Below are positions 7,086-14,918 of a stretch of DNA of 46,499 nt, in pieces. Positions within the stretch are counted from its first letter, which is position 1. Each line of letters starts with the position of its first letter. The notes under the pieces are model-generated. The model had not been told where the DNA came from, made no database searches, and worked only from the letters and a program-made list of their open reading frames with translations. The stretch covers positions 1-46,499 of the forward strand of contig JAEEQX010000009.1 of the NCBI GenBank assembly GCA_016285575.1. The letters run 5' to 3'. The translations under genes and the position numbers were made by a program. The stretch comes from Lachnospiraceae bacterium (GTDB lineage Bacteria > Bacillota > Clostridia > Lachnospirales > Lachnospiraceae).

Positions 7086-7751
7086 TTATTCATGCTTAGG
7101 AACTATGTTATCCTTATCCTTAAAAATGTGTTTCTCAGGGATAACTCCTCTGACGCAACTTGTAGGATATACATTGGAATCACGACCGATTACAGTACCG
7201 GGATTAAGAACTGAATTACAACCTACTTCTACTCTATCGCCAAGCATAGCTCCAAACTTCTTAAGTCCTGTCTCGTAATTCTCTTCACCCTTAACAACAA
7301 CCAAAGTCTTATCACTCTTAACATTGGATGTGATGGAACCGGCACCCATATGTGACTTGTATCCAAGCACCGAATCGCCAACATAGTTGTAATGAGGAAC
7401 CTGAACATTATTGAAAAGAATCACATTCTTAAGTTCAGTAGAGTTACCAACTACGCACTTCTTGCCTACAAGAGCATTTCCACGAATGAACGCTCCGGGT
7501 CTTACTTCTGTCTCAGCATCTATGATGCAAGGGCCATAGATGTTAGCATTCGGATAAATCTTAGCTGTCTTATGAATCCATACATTATCACCTTTGTTTT
7601 CGAATTCATCAGCAGGAAGACTATTGCCTAATTCGATGATGAAATCTTTTATAAGAGGTAAAACTTCCCAAGGATATGTTTTTGATTCCAACAAAGACTT
7701 TGCTCTGGTCTCATTAAGATCGTATAACTCGTCTATTCTTACTTTTTTCAT
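7086..7751 (-). CDS. Left-handed beta-helix (hexapeptide repeat) protein, GlmU C-domain-like
   Basis: A 221-residue protein dominated by hexapeptide-repeat turns (VWIHKTAKIYPNANIYGPCII; VRPGAFIRGNALVGKKCVVG; GCNSVLNPGTVIGRDSNVYP, each in part). These resemble the acyltransferase half of GlmU and related sugar-nucleotide enzymes. There is no N-terminal nucleotidyltransferase domain. The substrate-loop-like stretch HYNYVGDSVLGYKSHMGAGSITSN recalls the GlmU motif with its catalytic histidine, so an N- or O-acyltransfer on a sugar is plausible but unproven. The frame is open to 7784, but AAGGAGA lies 8 bases before the ATG at 7751, giving the start MKKVRIDELYDL. It is the last gene of the asd cluster. 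Confidence 0.75.
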   Translation of the reverse strand: MKKVRIDELYDLNETRAKSLLESKTYPWEVLPLIKDFIIELGNSLPADEFENKGDNVWIHKTAKIYPNANIYGPCIIDAETEVRPGAFIRGNALVGKKCVVGNSTELKNVILFNNVQVPHYNYVGDSVLGYKSHMGAGSITSNVKSDKTLVVVKGEENYETGLKKFGAMLGDRVEVGCNSVLNPGTVIGRDSNVYPTSCVRGVIPEKHIFKDKDNIVPKHE

Positions 7752-7794
7752 TTGTATATCTCCTTCTATACGAAGGCGTATCAACGCCTATGCT

Positions 7795-9864
7795 TTACTT
7801 TTTATAAAACTGTGCTATATATCTGTATCTCGCATTCAATTTACTGGACTGATTATTGTTCTTAACTTCGTTAGTATAATCAGTAACGTATTTTGCCAAC
7901 TTCTTCATATACTCATCTTCACTTACTTCGCCATTGGCAACCATAGTAAGACCCTTTTCCCAACTAGCTGTAAGCTTGGGATATAAAAGCGAAGGAATTG
8001 AAGCATATACTGTATCGTTAATTATCTCTCCAAGCAATGTAGGAGTAATAATCTGTGTTTTCTTGTTTAGATTAAGATATCCGTTATTAAAGAGCTTGGT
8101 AAGTATTCCCGCTCTTGTAGCTGAAGTGCCGATACCTGAACCTTTTAGTTGTGCACGAAGTTCTTCATCTTCTATCTGTTGACCTGCGGATTCCATAGCA
8201 AGAATCATGCTGCCGGAATTATATCTCTTGGGAGGTGTTGTCTCACCTTCCTTTACAAAGAATTTATCGTACTTAATCTTGTCGCCCTTTTTTAGTTTAC
8301 CGAGGAATTCAAGAGTTTCAGCTGAGCACTTAACATCCTCAGTCTCATCCTTTTTATCCTTATCCTCGCCTTCTGTCTGCTCATCATCAGTGCTCTTACT
8401 ATCTGCTTTTCCTGTCTGAGAATCAGGAGTATTATCTTTCTTTTTGATAAAAGAATAAGTGGTAGCGGCAAGATATCCTTCTTCTTTTAACACTTTAAAC
8501 GAAGAGAAAAACTTTTCATTATTCTTTTCCGTAACGAGGGCTATCTTTTCGTATACAGCAGGAGGTAAGAATATACCAAGGAATCTACGGCATATAATCT
8601 CATATATATGTAAGCAAGTTGTATCAACGGATTTAAGATTTTCGAATCCCTGACCTGTTGGAATAATTGCATAGTGATCGGTAATTAACTTGTCATTCGT
8701 ATACTTGGTTGAACCAATCTTTTTATATGATCCTGAATCAAAAATACCTTGAATGATATCAGCATACAGAGGATGAACTTTTAATCCACCGAGATTTTTA
8801 TGAATCTCTTTAGCAACCGCTGACGACAATACTCTCGCATCAGTTCTCGGATAAGTAACAAGCTTCTTTTCATATAATTCCTGAACGTATTTTAATGTCT
8901 GATCAGGATTAATCTTAAAATACTTGGAACAGTCATTTTGAATATCCGCAAGGTTATAAAGCATGGGCGGATTCTTCTTTTCTTTTTTCTTCTCTACTGA
9001 AAATACATTAAGTTCCTTATCTTCGGAATCAACATACTTTATAAGTTCATTGGCATCTTCTTCTTTTTTGAATCCGTTTTCTTTATATAAAACAGGTGAT
9101 TCAAAATACTTACTGCCTTCAACTGCTCTGAATTCTCCGTCATAAAAAGTGCCGTTACAATCAAGAGAAACAAGAACTCTATAAAAAGGAGTCTTAACGA
9201 AATCTCTTATCTCACGTTCTCTGTTAACAACCATTCCGAGAACGCAGGTCATAACTCTACCGACACTTACAACGCATTTATCCTTGTTAAGAAAAGTCTT
9301 AATGCCATAAGAATATCTAAGAGTTAAAGCACGAGAGAAATTGATACCCATAAGGTAATCTTCCTTGGCACGAAGATATGCTGCAGCTGATAGATTATCA
9401 TATTCACTGATATCCTTGGCTTCTTTGATGCCACGAAGAATCTCTTCTTCAGTCTGCGAGTCAATCCATACTCTTAGTTTTTGCTTGCCTTCAACATGTG
9501 CTTCCTGATCAACGAGACGGTAGATATACTCTCCTTCTCGTCCGGCATCGGTGCAGACATATATCTTATCCACATCATCTCTTGTAAGGATACCTTTTAC
9601 GATATTGAACTGTTTTTTTACATCATCAATTACCTGGTACTTGTAAGTATCAGGTATAAAAGGAATGGCTTCGAGAGTCCATTTCTTGAGAGATTCATCA
9701 TATGCATCGGGATAACTCATGTTAACGAGATGACCGACGCACCATGTAACTATGGATCTCTCTCCTTCGAGATAACCATCATTTTGTTTATATTTATCTT
9801 TTATTGCCTTGGCGAATTCCTTCGCAACCGAAGGCTTCTCAGCAATAAATACTGCTTTACTCAT
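7795..9864 (-). CDS. topB: DNA topoisomerase III (type IA)
   Basis: A type IA topoisomerase that passes single strands to decatenate and relax DNA. The N-terminal TOPRIM domain shows FIAEKPSVAKE with the catalytic Glu, and TDAGREGE at residues 105-112 with metal-binding acids. The active-site tyrosine is Tyr338 in LVTYPRTDARVL. SGIGTSATRAGIL is the usual C-terminal motif. At 689 residues it is close to the TopB length. A highly charged insert (about residues 473-510, rich in D, E, K, S) is unusual and probably disordered. Topoisomerase III genes are often found on conjugative elements, but nothing else here suggests one. The start is 9 bp after the stop of the upstream ATPase gene. Confidence 0.93.
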   Translation of the reverse strand: MSKAVFIAEKPSVAKEFAKAIKDKYKQNDGYLEGERSIVTWCVGHLVNMSYPDAYDESLKKWTLEAIPFIPDTYKYQVIDDVKKQFNIVKGILTRDDVDKIYVCTDAGREGEYIYRLVDQEAHVEGKQKLRVWIDSQTEEEILRGIKEAKDISEYDNLSAAAYLRAKEDYLMGINFSRALTLRYSYGIKTFLNKDKCVVSVGRVMTCVLGMVVNREREIRDFVKTPFYRVLVSLDCNGTFYDGEFRAVEGSKYFESPVLYKENGFKKEEDANELIKYVDSEDKELNVFSVEKKKEKKNPPMLYNLADIQNDCSKYFKINPDQTLKYVQELYEKKLVTYPRTDARVLSSAVAKEIHKNLGGLKVHPLYADIIQGIFDSGSYKKIGSTKYTNDKLITDHYAIIPTGQGFENLKSVDTTCLHIYEIICRRFLGIFLPPAVYEKIALVTEKNNEKFFSSFKVLKEEGYLAATTYSFIKKKDNTPDSQTGKADSKSTDDEQTEGEDKDKKDETEDVKCSAETLEFLGKLKKGDKIKYDKFFVKEGETTPPKRYNSGSMILAMESAGQQIEDEELRAQLKGSGIGTSATRAGILTKLFNNGYLNLNKKTQIITPTLLGEIINDTVYASIPSLLYPKLTASWEKGLTMVANGEVSEDEYMKKLAKYVTDYTNEVKNNNQSSKLNARYRYIAQFYKK

Positions 9865-9873
9865 ATAACACCT

Positions 9874-11241
9874 TTAGAGATTACGTATATCGATGAGAGT
9901 AACTTCTCTATCCCAAAGCATGTCTTTTAAGTCTTCATCAAAACCATTCTTGGAGAAGAGATATATGTAATCAGCTTTAATCTTAGCTTCCTTAAGACAG
10001 TAATCGAACCATTCGAATTCCGTATAGTTAAGAGGTTCTTCAGATAATGCGCAATATGCAACCAAAGTATTACGATAATTGTCTCTGCCGATGTAATGAA
10101 TAGTTCCGGCTTTTCCAACCCATTCACCATACTTTTGAATCTTAATAGGCAGATTATGCTTATCATTAAGTAAGTTGAGATATTCTCTGCATATAAGAGG
10201 GAGAACATCCTTAAGGAAGTCTCTGATATTATCATTAATAAATGTATTATAGAATCTGTCAGCACTCATAAGCGACAGATATGATTCATGAGGATAGATA
10301 AACTTATACCAGAAGTTCACAGTAGGATTGGTAATCCTATATACACCCTTCATGGTATTTTCGGTACCGGGAGTATCGAAACTCGATACCTTTTCAACTA
10401 CATCAAGACTCATTAGATTCTTAAGATACACACTGATCTTAGCTCTTGAGAATCCTGTATGAATATGTATATCATTAAGCTTGTTGTATGAGTTGGCAAG
10501 ACAATAAAGTATCGTGCCGTATACATTAACTTCTCTTAAGTATTCAAGTACAACATCATAACCCACACGTCTGAACACTCCGTTAGGTTTAAGGAAGTTA
10601 TTAATAATGTTTTCTTTTAATGTAAGAGTCTTATCAAAATACTTGTAGTAAGCGATATTACCACCAAGTATAGAATAAAAGTCCATGCATTTGGATGTAT
10701 CTTCGATATTGTAAAATACAACCATATCTATAAATGAAACACTCTGAATCTTCAAAAATCCATCGATTGCGAGTGCATTCTTTCCAATCTTATCGACATA
10801 GATATTCTCAACGTATCTTGTATCATGTGATACCAAAAGACACATGAATCTATTGTCGCCCTTATTAAGTTTTACAAAGGAAAACAAATCTTCGATATAA
10901 GAATCGTCTGCTTTAAAACAATTCTCAAAGTCGTCAAGAACAAGGACGAATTTATCGACCTTATACTTATCTGTTATTGAATTAAGAATGGATAAAAAAG
11001 AAGGAAACTCTTCTTCGAACTCGTATCCCTTAAGCGATAAGTCACCTGATATCAAGAAATTAATCTGTTTAGAAGGTGCCTTGGGACACTTGATATATAC
11101 ATATTTTTTGTCTTTTACAAATTCTTTCCAGACAGAAGAGGTGCCGACGCCGGCTCTCCCGTACATAGTGACGAGAGAACCGTTATGGGAATTAAATATT
11201 TTATCTAAATATTCAATTTCCGTATTGCGTCCGATTAACAT
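9874..11241 (-). CDS. Degenerate AAA-type ATPase with DUF234-like C-terminal region
   Basis: A 455-residue relative of the prokaryotic ATPases that pair an AAA domain with a winged helix and a DUF234/nuclease-like tail. The start is IGRNTEIEYLDKIF, the family's usual opening. The P-loop region reads GRAGVGTSS (residues 28-36), with Thr34 where the invariant Walker A lysine should be. Walker B is intact (FVLVLDDFE, Asp103-Asp104). A winged-helix part (HTGFSRAKISVYLKNL) and the FWYKFIYP motif follow. The C-terminal nuclease-like strand appears degraded (TIHYIG in place of an EIDIV-type motif). A GTG at 11247 is in frame, but GGGG 7 bases before the ATG at 11241 decides the start. The gene lies between asd and topB with gaps of 15-21 and 9 bp. 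The role is unknown. Confidence 0.72.
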   Translation of the reverse strand: MLIGRNTEIEYLDKIFNSHNGSLVTMYGRAGVGTSSVWKEFVKDKKYVYIKCPKAPSKQINFLISGDLSLKGYEFEEEFPSFLSILNSITDKYKVDKFVLVLDDFENCFKADDSYIEDLFSFVKLNKGDNRFMCLLVSHDTRYVENIYVDKIGKNALAIDGFLKIQSVSFIDMVVFYNIEDTSKCMDFYSILGGNIAYYKYFDKTLTLKENIINNFLKPNGVFRRVGYDVVLEYLREVNVYGTILYCLANSYNKLNDIHIHTGFSRAKISVYLKNLMSLDVVEKVSSFDTPGTENTMKGVYRITNPTVNFWYKFIYPHESYLSLMSADRFYNTFINDNIRDFLKDVLPLICREYLNLLNDKHNLPIKIQKYGEWVGKAGTIHYIGRDNYRNTLVAYCALSEEPLNYTEFEWFDYCLKEAKIKADYIYLFSKNGFDEDLKDMLWDREVTLIDIRNL

Positions 11242-11262
11242 TAACACACCCCATTAATATTA

Positions 11263-12348
11263 TTATTTCTTTTCAATATAGCCCTGAGCCTTGAGAAGTT
11301 CAGCACATAATACTGCACCACCTGCAGCACCTCTTACGGTATTGTGTGAAAGACCTACGAACTTCCAATCATAGATGGAATCTTCTCTGATACGGCCAAC
11401 ACTGATGCCCATACCATGTTCGAAGTCAACATCAAGTGATACCTGAGGTCTGTTGTCTTCTTCAAGATACTGGATGAACTGCTTGGGAGCCGAAGGTAGG
11501 TTTAATTCCTGAGGAAGTCCCTTGAATTCTCTAAGCTTAGCAATAAGCTGCTCCTTGGTAGGCTGCTTTTTGAACTTAACGAATACAGTTGCAGTATGTC
11601 CATTTAATACAGGTACTCTGATACACTGTGAAGTAATCTTGATATTATCAGCAGGCTTAATAACGCCGTCTTCAATCTTACCCCAGATTCTAAGAGGCTC
11701 TTTTTCAGACTTCTCTTCTTCACCACCGATGTAAGGAATGATATTTCCTTCCATCTCAGGCCAATCCTTGAAAGTCTTACCTGCACCTGAAATAGCCTGG
11801 TATGTACTTACGATAGCCTCATAGGGCTCGAACTCTTTCCAAGCAGTAAGAACAGGAGCATAAGACTGGATTGAACAGTTAGGCTTAACTGCAATGAATC
11901 CTCTCTTGGTTCCGAGTCTCTTTCTCTGGAAATCAATAACTTTCATGTGCTCAGGATTGATCTCGGGAACAACCATGGGTACGTCAGGAGTCCATCTGTG
12001 AGCGGAGTTATTGGATACTACGGGAGTCTCAGCCTTAGCATAAGCCTCTTCTATAGCCTTGATCTCTTCCTTAGTCATATCAACTGCTGAGAAGCAGAAG
12101 TCAACTAATGAAGAAATTGTCTCAACTTCATTAACATCATATACAATCATGTCCTTAACAGCTTCAGGCATGGGAGTTGTCATCTTCCATCTGTCGCCTA
12201 CAGCATCTTCATATCTCTTACCCTTTGATCTGGGTGATGCTGCGATAAGAACTACTTCGAACCAAGGATGGTTCTCAAGAAGAGAGATGAATCTCTGTCC
12301 TACCATTCCGGTACCGCCAAGGATACCAACACGTAATTTGTCACTCAT
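11263..12348 (-). CDS. asd: Aspartate-semialdehyde dehydrogenase
   Basis: It reduces aspartyl phosphate to aspartate semialdehyde with NADPH, the branch point to lysine, diaminopimelate, threonine and methionine. The N-terminal Rossmann motif is GILGGTGMVGQRF (residues 8-20), and the catalytic cysteine is Cys158 in KPNCSIQSYAP. The substrate-binding region SGAGKTFKDWPEM and the HTATVFVKFK stretch follow. At 361 residues it belongs to the archaeal/fungal-like ASADH group rather than the ~370-residue enterobacterial one. AGGAGG precedes the ATG. A promoter lies at 12405-12433, and a perfect 12-bp inverted repeat sits directly before the ribosome site. It heads the cluster with the degenerate ATPase, topB and the beta-helix protein. 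Confidence 0.95.
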   Translation of the reverse strand: MSDKLRVGILGGTGMVGQRFISLLENHPWFEVVLIAASPRSKGKRYEDAVGDRWKMTTPMPEAVKDMIVYDVNEVETISSLVDFCFSAVDMTKEEIKAIEEAYAKAETPVVSNNSAHRWTPDVPMVVPEINPEHMKVIDFQRKRLGTKRGFIAVKPNCSIQSYAPVLTAWKEFEPYEAIVSTYQAISGAGKTFKDWPEMEGNIIPYIGGEEEKSEKEPLRIWGKIEDGVIKPADNIKITSQCIRVPVLNGHTATVFVKFKKQPTKEQLIAKLREFKGLPQELNLPSAPKQFIQYLEEDNRPQVSLDVDFEHGMGISVGRIREDSIYDWKFVGLSHNTVRGAAGGAVLCAELLKAQGYIEKK

Positions 12349-12360
12349 AGTATTCCTCCT

Positions 12361-12392
12361 TTTTTCGATATATTTTGCTTTATATCGAAAAA
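12361..12392 (-). promoter_or_regulatory. Perfect inverted repeat in the asd leader, abutting the ribosome site
   Basis: TTTTTCGATATA (12361-12372) and its exact complement TATATCGAAAAA (12381-12392) flank an 8-base loop. On the minus strand the hairpin lies in the predicted asd 5' leader and ends next to the AGGAGG at about 12354-12359. It has no following T run, so it is not a normal terminator. A role in translation control or mRNA stability is possible; a protein operator is an alternative. Confidence 0.6.
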
Positions 12393-12404
12393 TTAATTTT
12401 TTAT

Positions 12405-12433
12405 ATAATAGTAATTCTTTACAAATACTTCAA
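12405..12433 (-). promoter_or_regulatory. Predicted promoter of the asd-topB cluster
   Basis: Minus-strand TTGAAG (12428-12433), 17 bp, TATTAT (12405-12410). Transcription would start close to 12398, just before the inverted repeat in the leader. Confidence 0.6.
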
Positions 12434-12486
12434 GAGAAAAATCCAAAAATAGAAAATATTAAATAATTCGTGAAATATATTGATAA

Positions 12487-13851
12487 TTACAATAATGTCT
12501 TATATCTCTCAATCTCAGCCTTGATTGCTCCGGGAGCGCCCTTGGTGAGACGTCTTTCTACGCAAGTCTTAAGGGATATTGCATCATATACATCTACATC
12601 AAACATATCTGATAATTCCTTAAGTTCAGCAATGCTTAAGTCTTCGATGGAACAATCCTTTTCAATGCACTTAAGTACTACCTGGCCGATAACTCCGTGA
12701 GCATCTCTAAAAGGCATTCCCTTCTTAACTAGATAATCTGCTGCGTCAGTAGCATTGGTAAAGCCCTTCATTGCACTCTTAGCAAGTACATCTTTATTGA
12801 ATGTAACTGTATCAAGCATACCTGCAAAAAGCTTAAGGCAATCTTTTACAGTATCAAGAGCATCAAAAGCAACTTCTTTATCTTCCTGCATATCCTTATT
12901 ATATGCAAGAGGAAGTCCCTTCATAGTTGTAAGAAGAGACATTAATGAGCCATATACTCTACCGGTCTTACCTCTAACCAACTCAGCAATATCGGGATTT
13001 TTCTTTTGAGGCATAATGGATGAACCTGTTGAAAATGCATCATCCATCTCAACAAACTTATACTCATTGGAATTCCAGATAATCATCTCTTCGCAGAATC
13101 TCGAAAGATGCATCTGAATAATGGATATTGCAGATAAAGTCTCAATAAGATAATCTCTGTCAGATACGGAATCCATAGAGTTATGTGTAGCCTCAACGAA
13201 TCCAAGGTTCTTGGCAACATAATCTCTATCAAGAGGATATGTAGTTCCGCAAAGAGCACCTGCACCAAGAGGTGATAAATTCATTCTGTCATATATATCA
13301 GATAGTCTATCTCTGTCTCTTAAGAACATCTCAAAGTATGCTCCAAGATAATGAGCAAGATTAGTTGGCTGAGCTTTTTGAAGATGTGTAAAAGCAGGCA
13401 TATATGTGTCTGTATTCTCTTCCATCTTCTTAAGGATAACCTTTAAAAGTTCTTCAACGAGAGCTTTTATCTCTTCAACTTCATCTCTTGTATATAACTT
13501 CATATCAAGAGCAACCTGATCGTTACGGCTTCTGCCTGTATGAAGTTTCTTGCCTGCATCACCGATTCTTTTTATAAGATTAGCTTCTACAAAGCTATGT
13601 ATATCTTCGCATGTAGGGTCGAATTCAAGCTTACCTTCTTCAATATCAAAAAGGATTGAGTTAAGGCCCTTGATGATATCATCCTTCTCCTGCTCACTGA
13701 TTATGCCCTGTTTCCCAAGCATATCAGCGTGGCATATAGAGCCCTTAATATCAACTTTATAGAGTCTCTTATCAAATGAAAGTGACTCGTTAAAAGCAAA
13801 TACTGCATCATCTGTTTGTTTGGTAAATCTGCCGCCCCAAAGCTGTGCCAT
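12487..13851 (-). CDS. argH: Argininosuccinate lyase
   Basis: Last step of arginine synthesis: it cleaves argininosuccinate to arginine and fumarate. The protein shows the fumarase/aspartase superfamily blocks in order: TGRSRNDQ (residues 105-112), THLQKAQP (155-162), and the signature GSSIMPQKKNPD (276-287) carrying the catalytic serine loop. With the ATG at 13851 it is 454 residues, the normal length, and starts MAQLWGGRFTK. The open frame extends upstream to 13923, but AAGAGG lies 6 bases before the ATG at 13851, and the extension would run through the tRNA terminator. The gene starts only 72 bp after the 3' end of tRNA-Thr. No other arg genes are in the window. Confidence 0.95.
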   Translation of the reverse strand: MAQLWGGRFTKQTDDAVFAFNESLSFDKRLYKVDIKGSICHADMLGKQGIISEQEKDDIIKGLNSILFDIEEGKLEFDPTCEDIHSFVEANLIKRIGDAGKKLHTGRSRNDQVALDMKLYTRDEVEEIKALVEELLKVILKKMEENTDTYMPAFTHLQKAQPTNLAHYLGAYFEMFLRDRDRLSDIYDRMNLSPLGAGALCGTTYPLDRDYVAKNLGFVEATHNSMDSVSDRDYLIETLSAISIIQMHLSRFCEEMIIWNSNEYKFVEMDDAFSTGSSIMPQKKNPDIAELVRGKTGRVYGSLMSLLTTMKGLPLAYNKDMQEDKEVAFDALDTVKDCLKLFAGMLDTVTFNKDVLAKSAMKGFTNATDAADYLVKKGMPFRDAHGVIGQVVLKCIEKDCSIEDLSIAELKELSDMFDVDVYDAISLKTCVERRLTKGAPGAIKAEIERYKTLL

Positions 13852-13882
13852 ATTAAACCTCTTAATTCTTCCTATATTTTCG

Positions 13883-13909
13883 AAAAAAATGGAAACAAAA
13901 CTGTTCCCA
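13883..13909 (-). terminator. Intrinsic terminator between tRNA-Thr and argH
   Basis: On the minus strand TGGGAAC and GTTTCCA pair (one G-U) around a 6-base loop and are followed by seven T residues. It lies 15 bases past the tRNA 3' end and ends 32 bp before argH. Confidence 0.75.
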
Positions 13910-13923
13910 TTCCCAATACCCAA

Positions 13924-13996
13924 AGCTGGAAATCAGATTCGAACTGACGACCCCTTCATTACGAGTGAAGTGCTCTACCGGCTGAGCTATTCCAGC
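13924..13996 (-). tRNA. tRNA-Thr (anticodon CGU)
   Basis: A full cloverleaf can be drawn on the minus strand. The acceptor stem is GCTGGAA/TTCCAGC, the D stem GCTC/GAGC, the anticodon stem CTTCA/TGAAG around the loop CTCGTAA, and the T stem GTCAG/CTGAT around TTCGAAT. The anticodon CGT reads the threonine codon ACG. The discriminator base is U, and the CCA end is not encoded. A promoter at 14018-14046 and a terminator at 13883-13909 make it a self-contained unit. Confidence 0.95.
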
Positions 13997-14017
13997 AAAA
14001 CGCTTAAAACGTTTTTA

Positions 14018-14046
14018 ATTATACCCATAGTCACGCCTTAAATCAA
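14018..14046 (-). promoter_or_regulatory. Promoter of tRNA-Thr
   Basis: Minus-strand TTGATT (14041-14046), 17 bp, consensus TATAAT (14018-14023). The -10 is 21 bp before the mature tRNA 5' end, leaving a short 5' leader. argH may depend on read-through from it. Confidence 0.7.
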
Positions 14047-14069
14047 GACTTAATTGGGCTCAGAAAGGC

Positions 14070-14909
14070 TCAGTCCTTGGAGTTGTGTACAACGACCTGA
14101 GTGAATGGAATTTCTATATTATTAGCGTCAAATGAGTTCTTAATATTTTCAAGAACTCTGCACTTGGTTACTCTGAAATCTGCGTTCTTAACATAGAATC
14201 TGGCTGATATCTTAATAGAACTTGCTTCCCATGATTCCATCATGATATCTATGGGCTTTTCCTGAAGAACGGATTCATCTGAAGTAATAACTTCATTAAT
14301 AAGTTCTTTAGCCATATTATAATCAGCAGTATATGCTACATCGAGTTTAAGATCTATTAATCTGTAAGGAGTCTGAGTAACATTAACGATTGATGAATTG
14401 GCAAGTACACCATTGGGTAATACTACTGTCTTGGAATCAAGTGTTAAAAGCTTGGTGTAGATAAGACCAATCTCCGTAACTGTTCCTTCATTCATCTTGG
14501 TATCTTCAATGATATAATCACCAATCTTAAAAGGCTTAAGAATAAGGATTAACACACCACCTGCGATATTGGATAATGAACCTTGGATAGCAAGACCGAT
14601 AGTTACACCGGCAGAACCAAGAACTGCTACGATACTTGCAGCATCAACACCCAAGTACTGAAGAACAACGAATCCAATAAAGATATAGACAAGAACACTT
14701 ACAAGAGATGTTAAAAATCCTACGATTCCCTCATCAGCCTTTGTCTTTTTTAGTGCTTTTCTAATAAGTTTTTTAAGTAACTTAACACCCTGTAAAGCAA
14801 GGATAAGAAGTAATACAGCAAGTACCACTCTCCAAGCTAATGAAGTTAATTTCAAAAGGTGTTCTTCCTGTATATGATTAGCCAGGAAGTTATCAATCAT
14901 TTCTTTCAT
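14070..14909 (-). CDS. Small-conductance mechanosensitive channel (MscS family)
   Basis: A 279-residue channel that opens on membrane tension to release solutes during osmotic downshock. Three membrane segments are visible (about residues 24-45, 63-85, 88-115). The third is the pore helix with the Gly/Ala-rich VAVLGSAGVTIGLAIQGSLSNIAGGVLI typical of MscS TM3 (given in part). The beta domain follows with FKIGDYIIEDTKMNEGTVTEIGLIYTKL, then VLPNGVLANSSIVN, the hallmark of the MscS cytoplasmic vestibule. It is the last gene of the cluster with the membrane protein, the DUF1015 protein and the GlgB-like pseudoenzyme, 9 bp after the last. I saw no clear terminator between its stop and the tRNA promoter. 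Confidence 0.92.
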   Translation of the reverse strand: MKEMIDNFLANHIQEEHLLKLTSLAWRVVLAVLLLILALQGVKLLKKLIRKALKKTKADEGIVGFLTSLVSVLVYIFIGFVVLQYLGVDAASIVAVLGSAGVTIGLAIQGSLSNIAGGVLILILKPFKIGDYIIEDTKMNEGTVTEIGLIYTKLLTLDSKTVVLPNGVLANSSIVNVTQTPYRLIDLKLDVAYTADYNMAKELINEVITSDESVLQEKPIDIMMESWEASSIKISARFYVKNADFRVTKCRVLENIKNSFDANNIEIPFTQVVVHNSKD

Positions 14910-14918
14910 GTCTAAACC

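Noticed and set aside
7768..7795. Small AGGCGT/ACGCCT hairpin between topB and the beta-helix gene
   Set aside because: It has a six-base stem without a T run and is not convincing as a terminator or a repeat family.
7795..11241. topB with an ATPase as a sign of an integrated conjugative element
   Set aside because: There are no integrase, relaxase, type IV secretion or attachment repeats, and the flanking genes are housekeeping.
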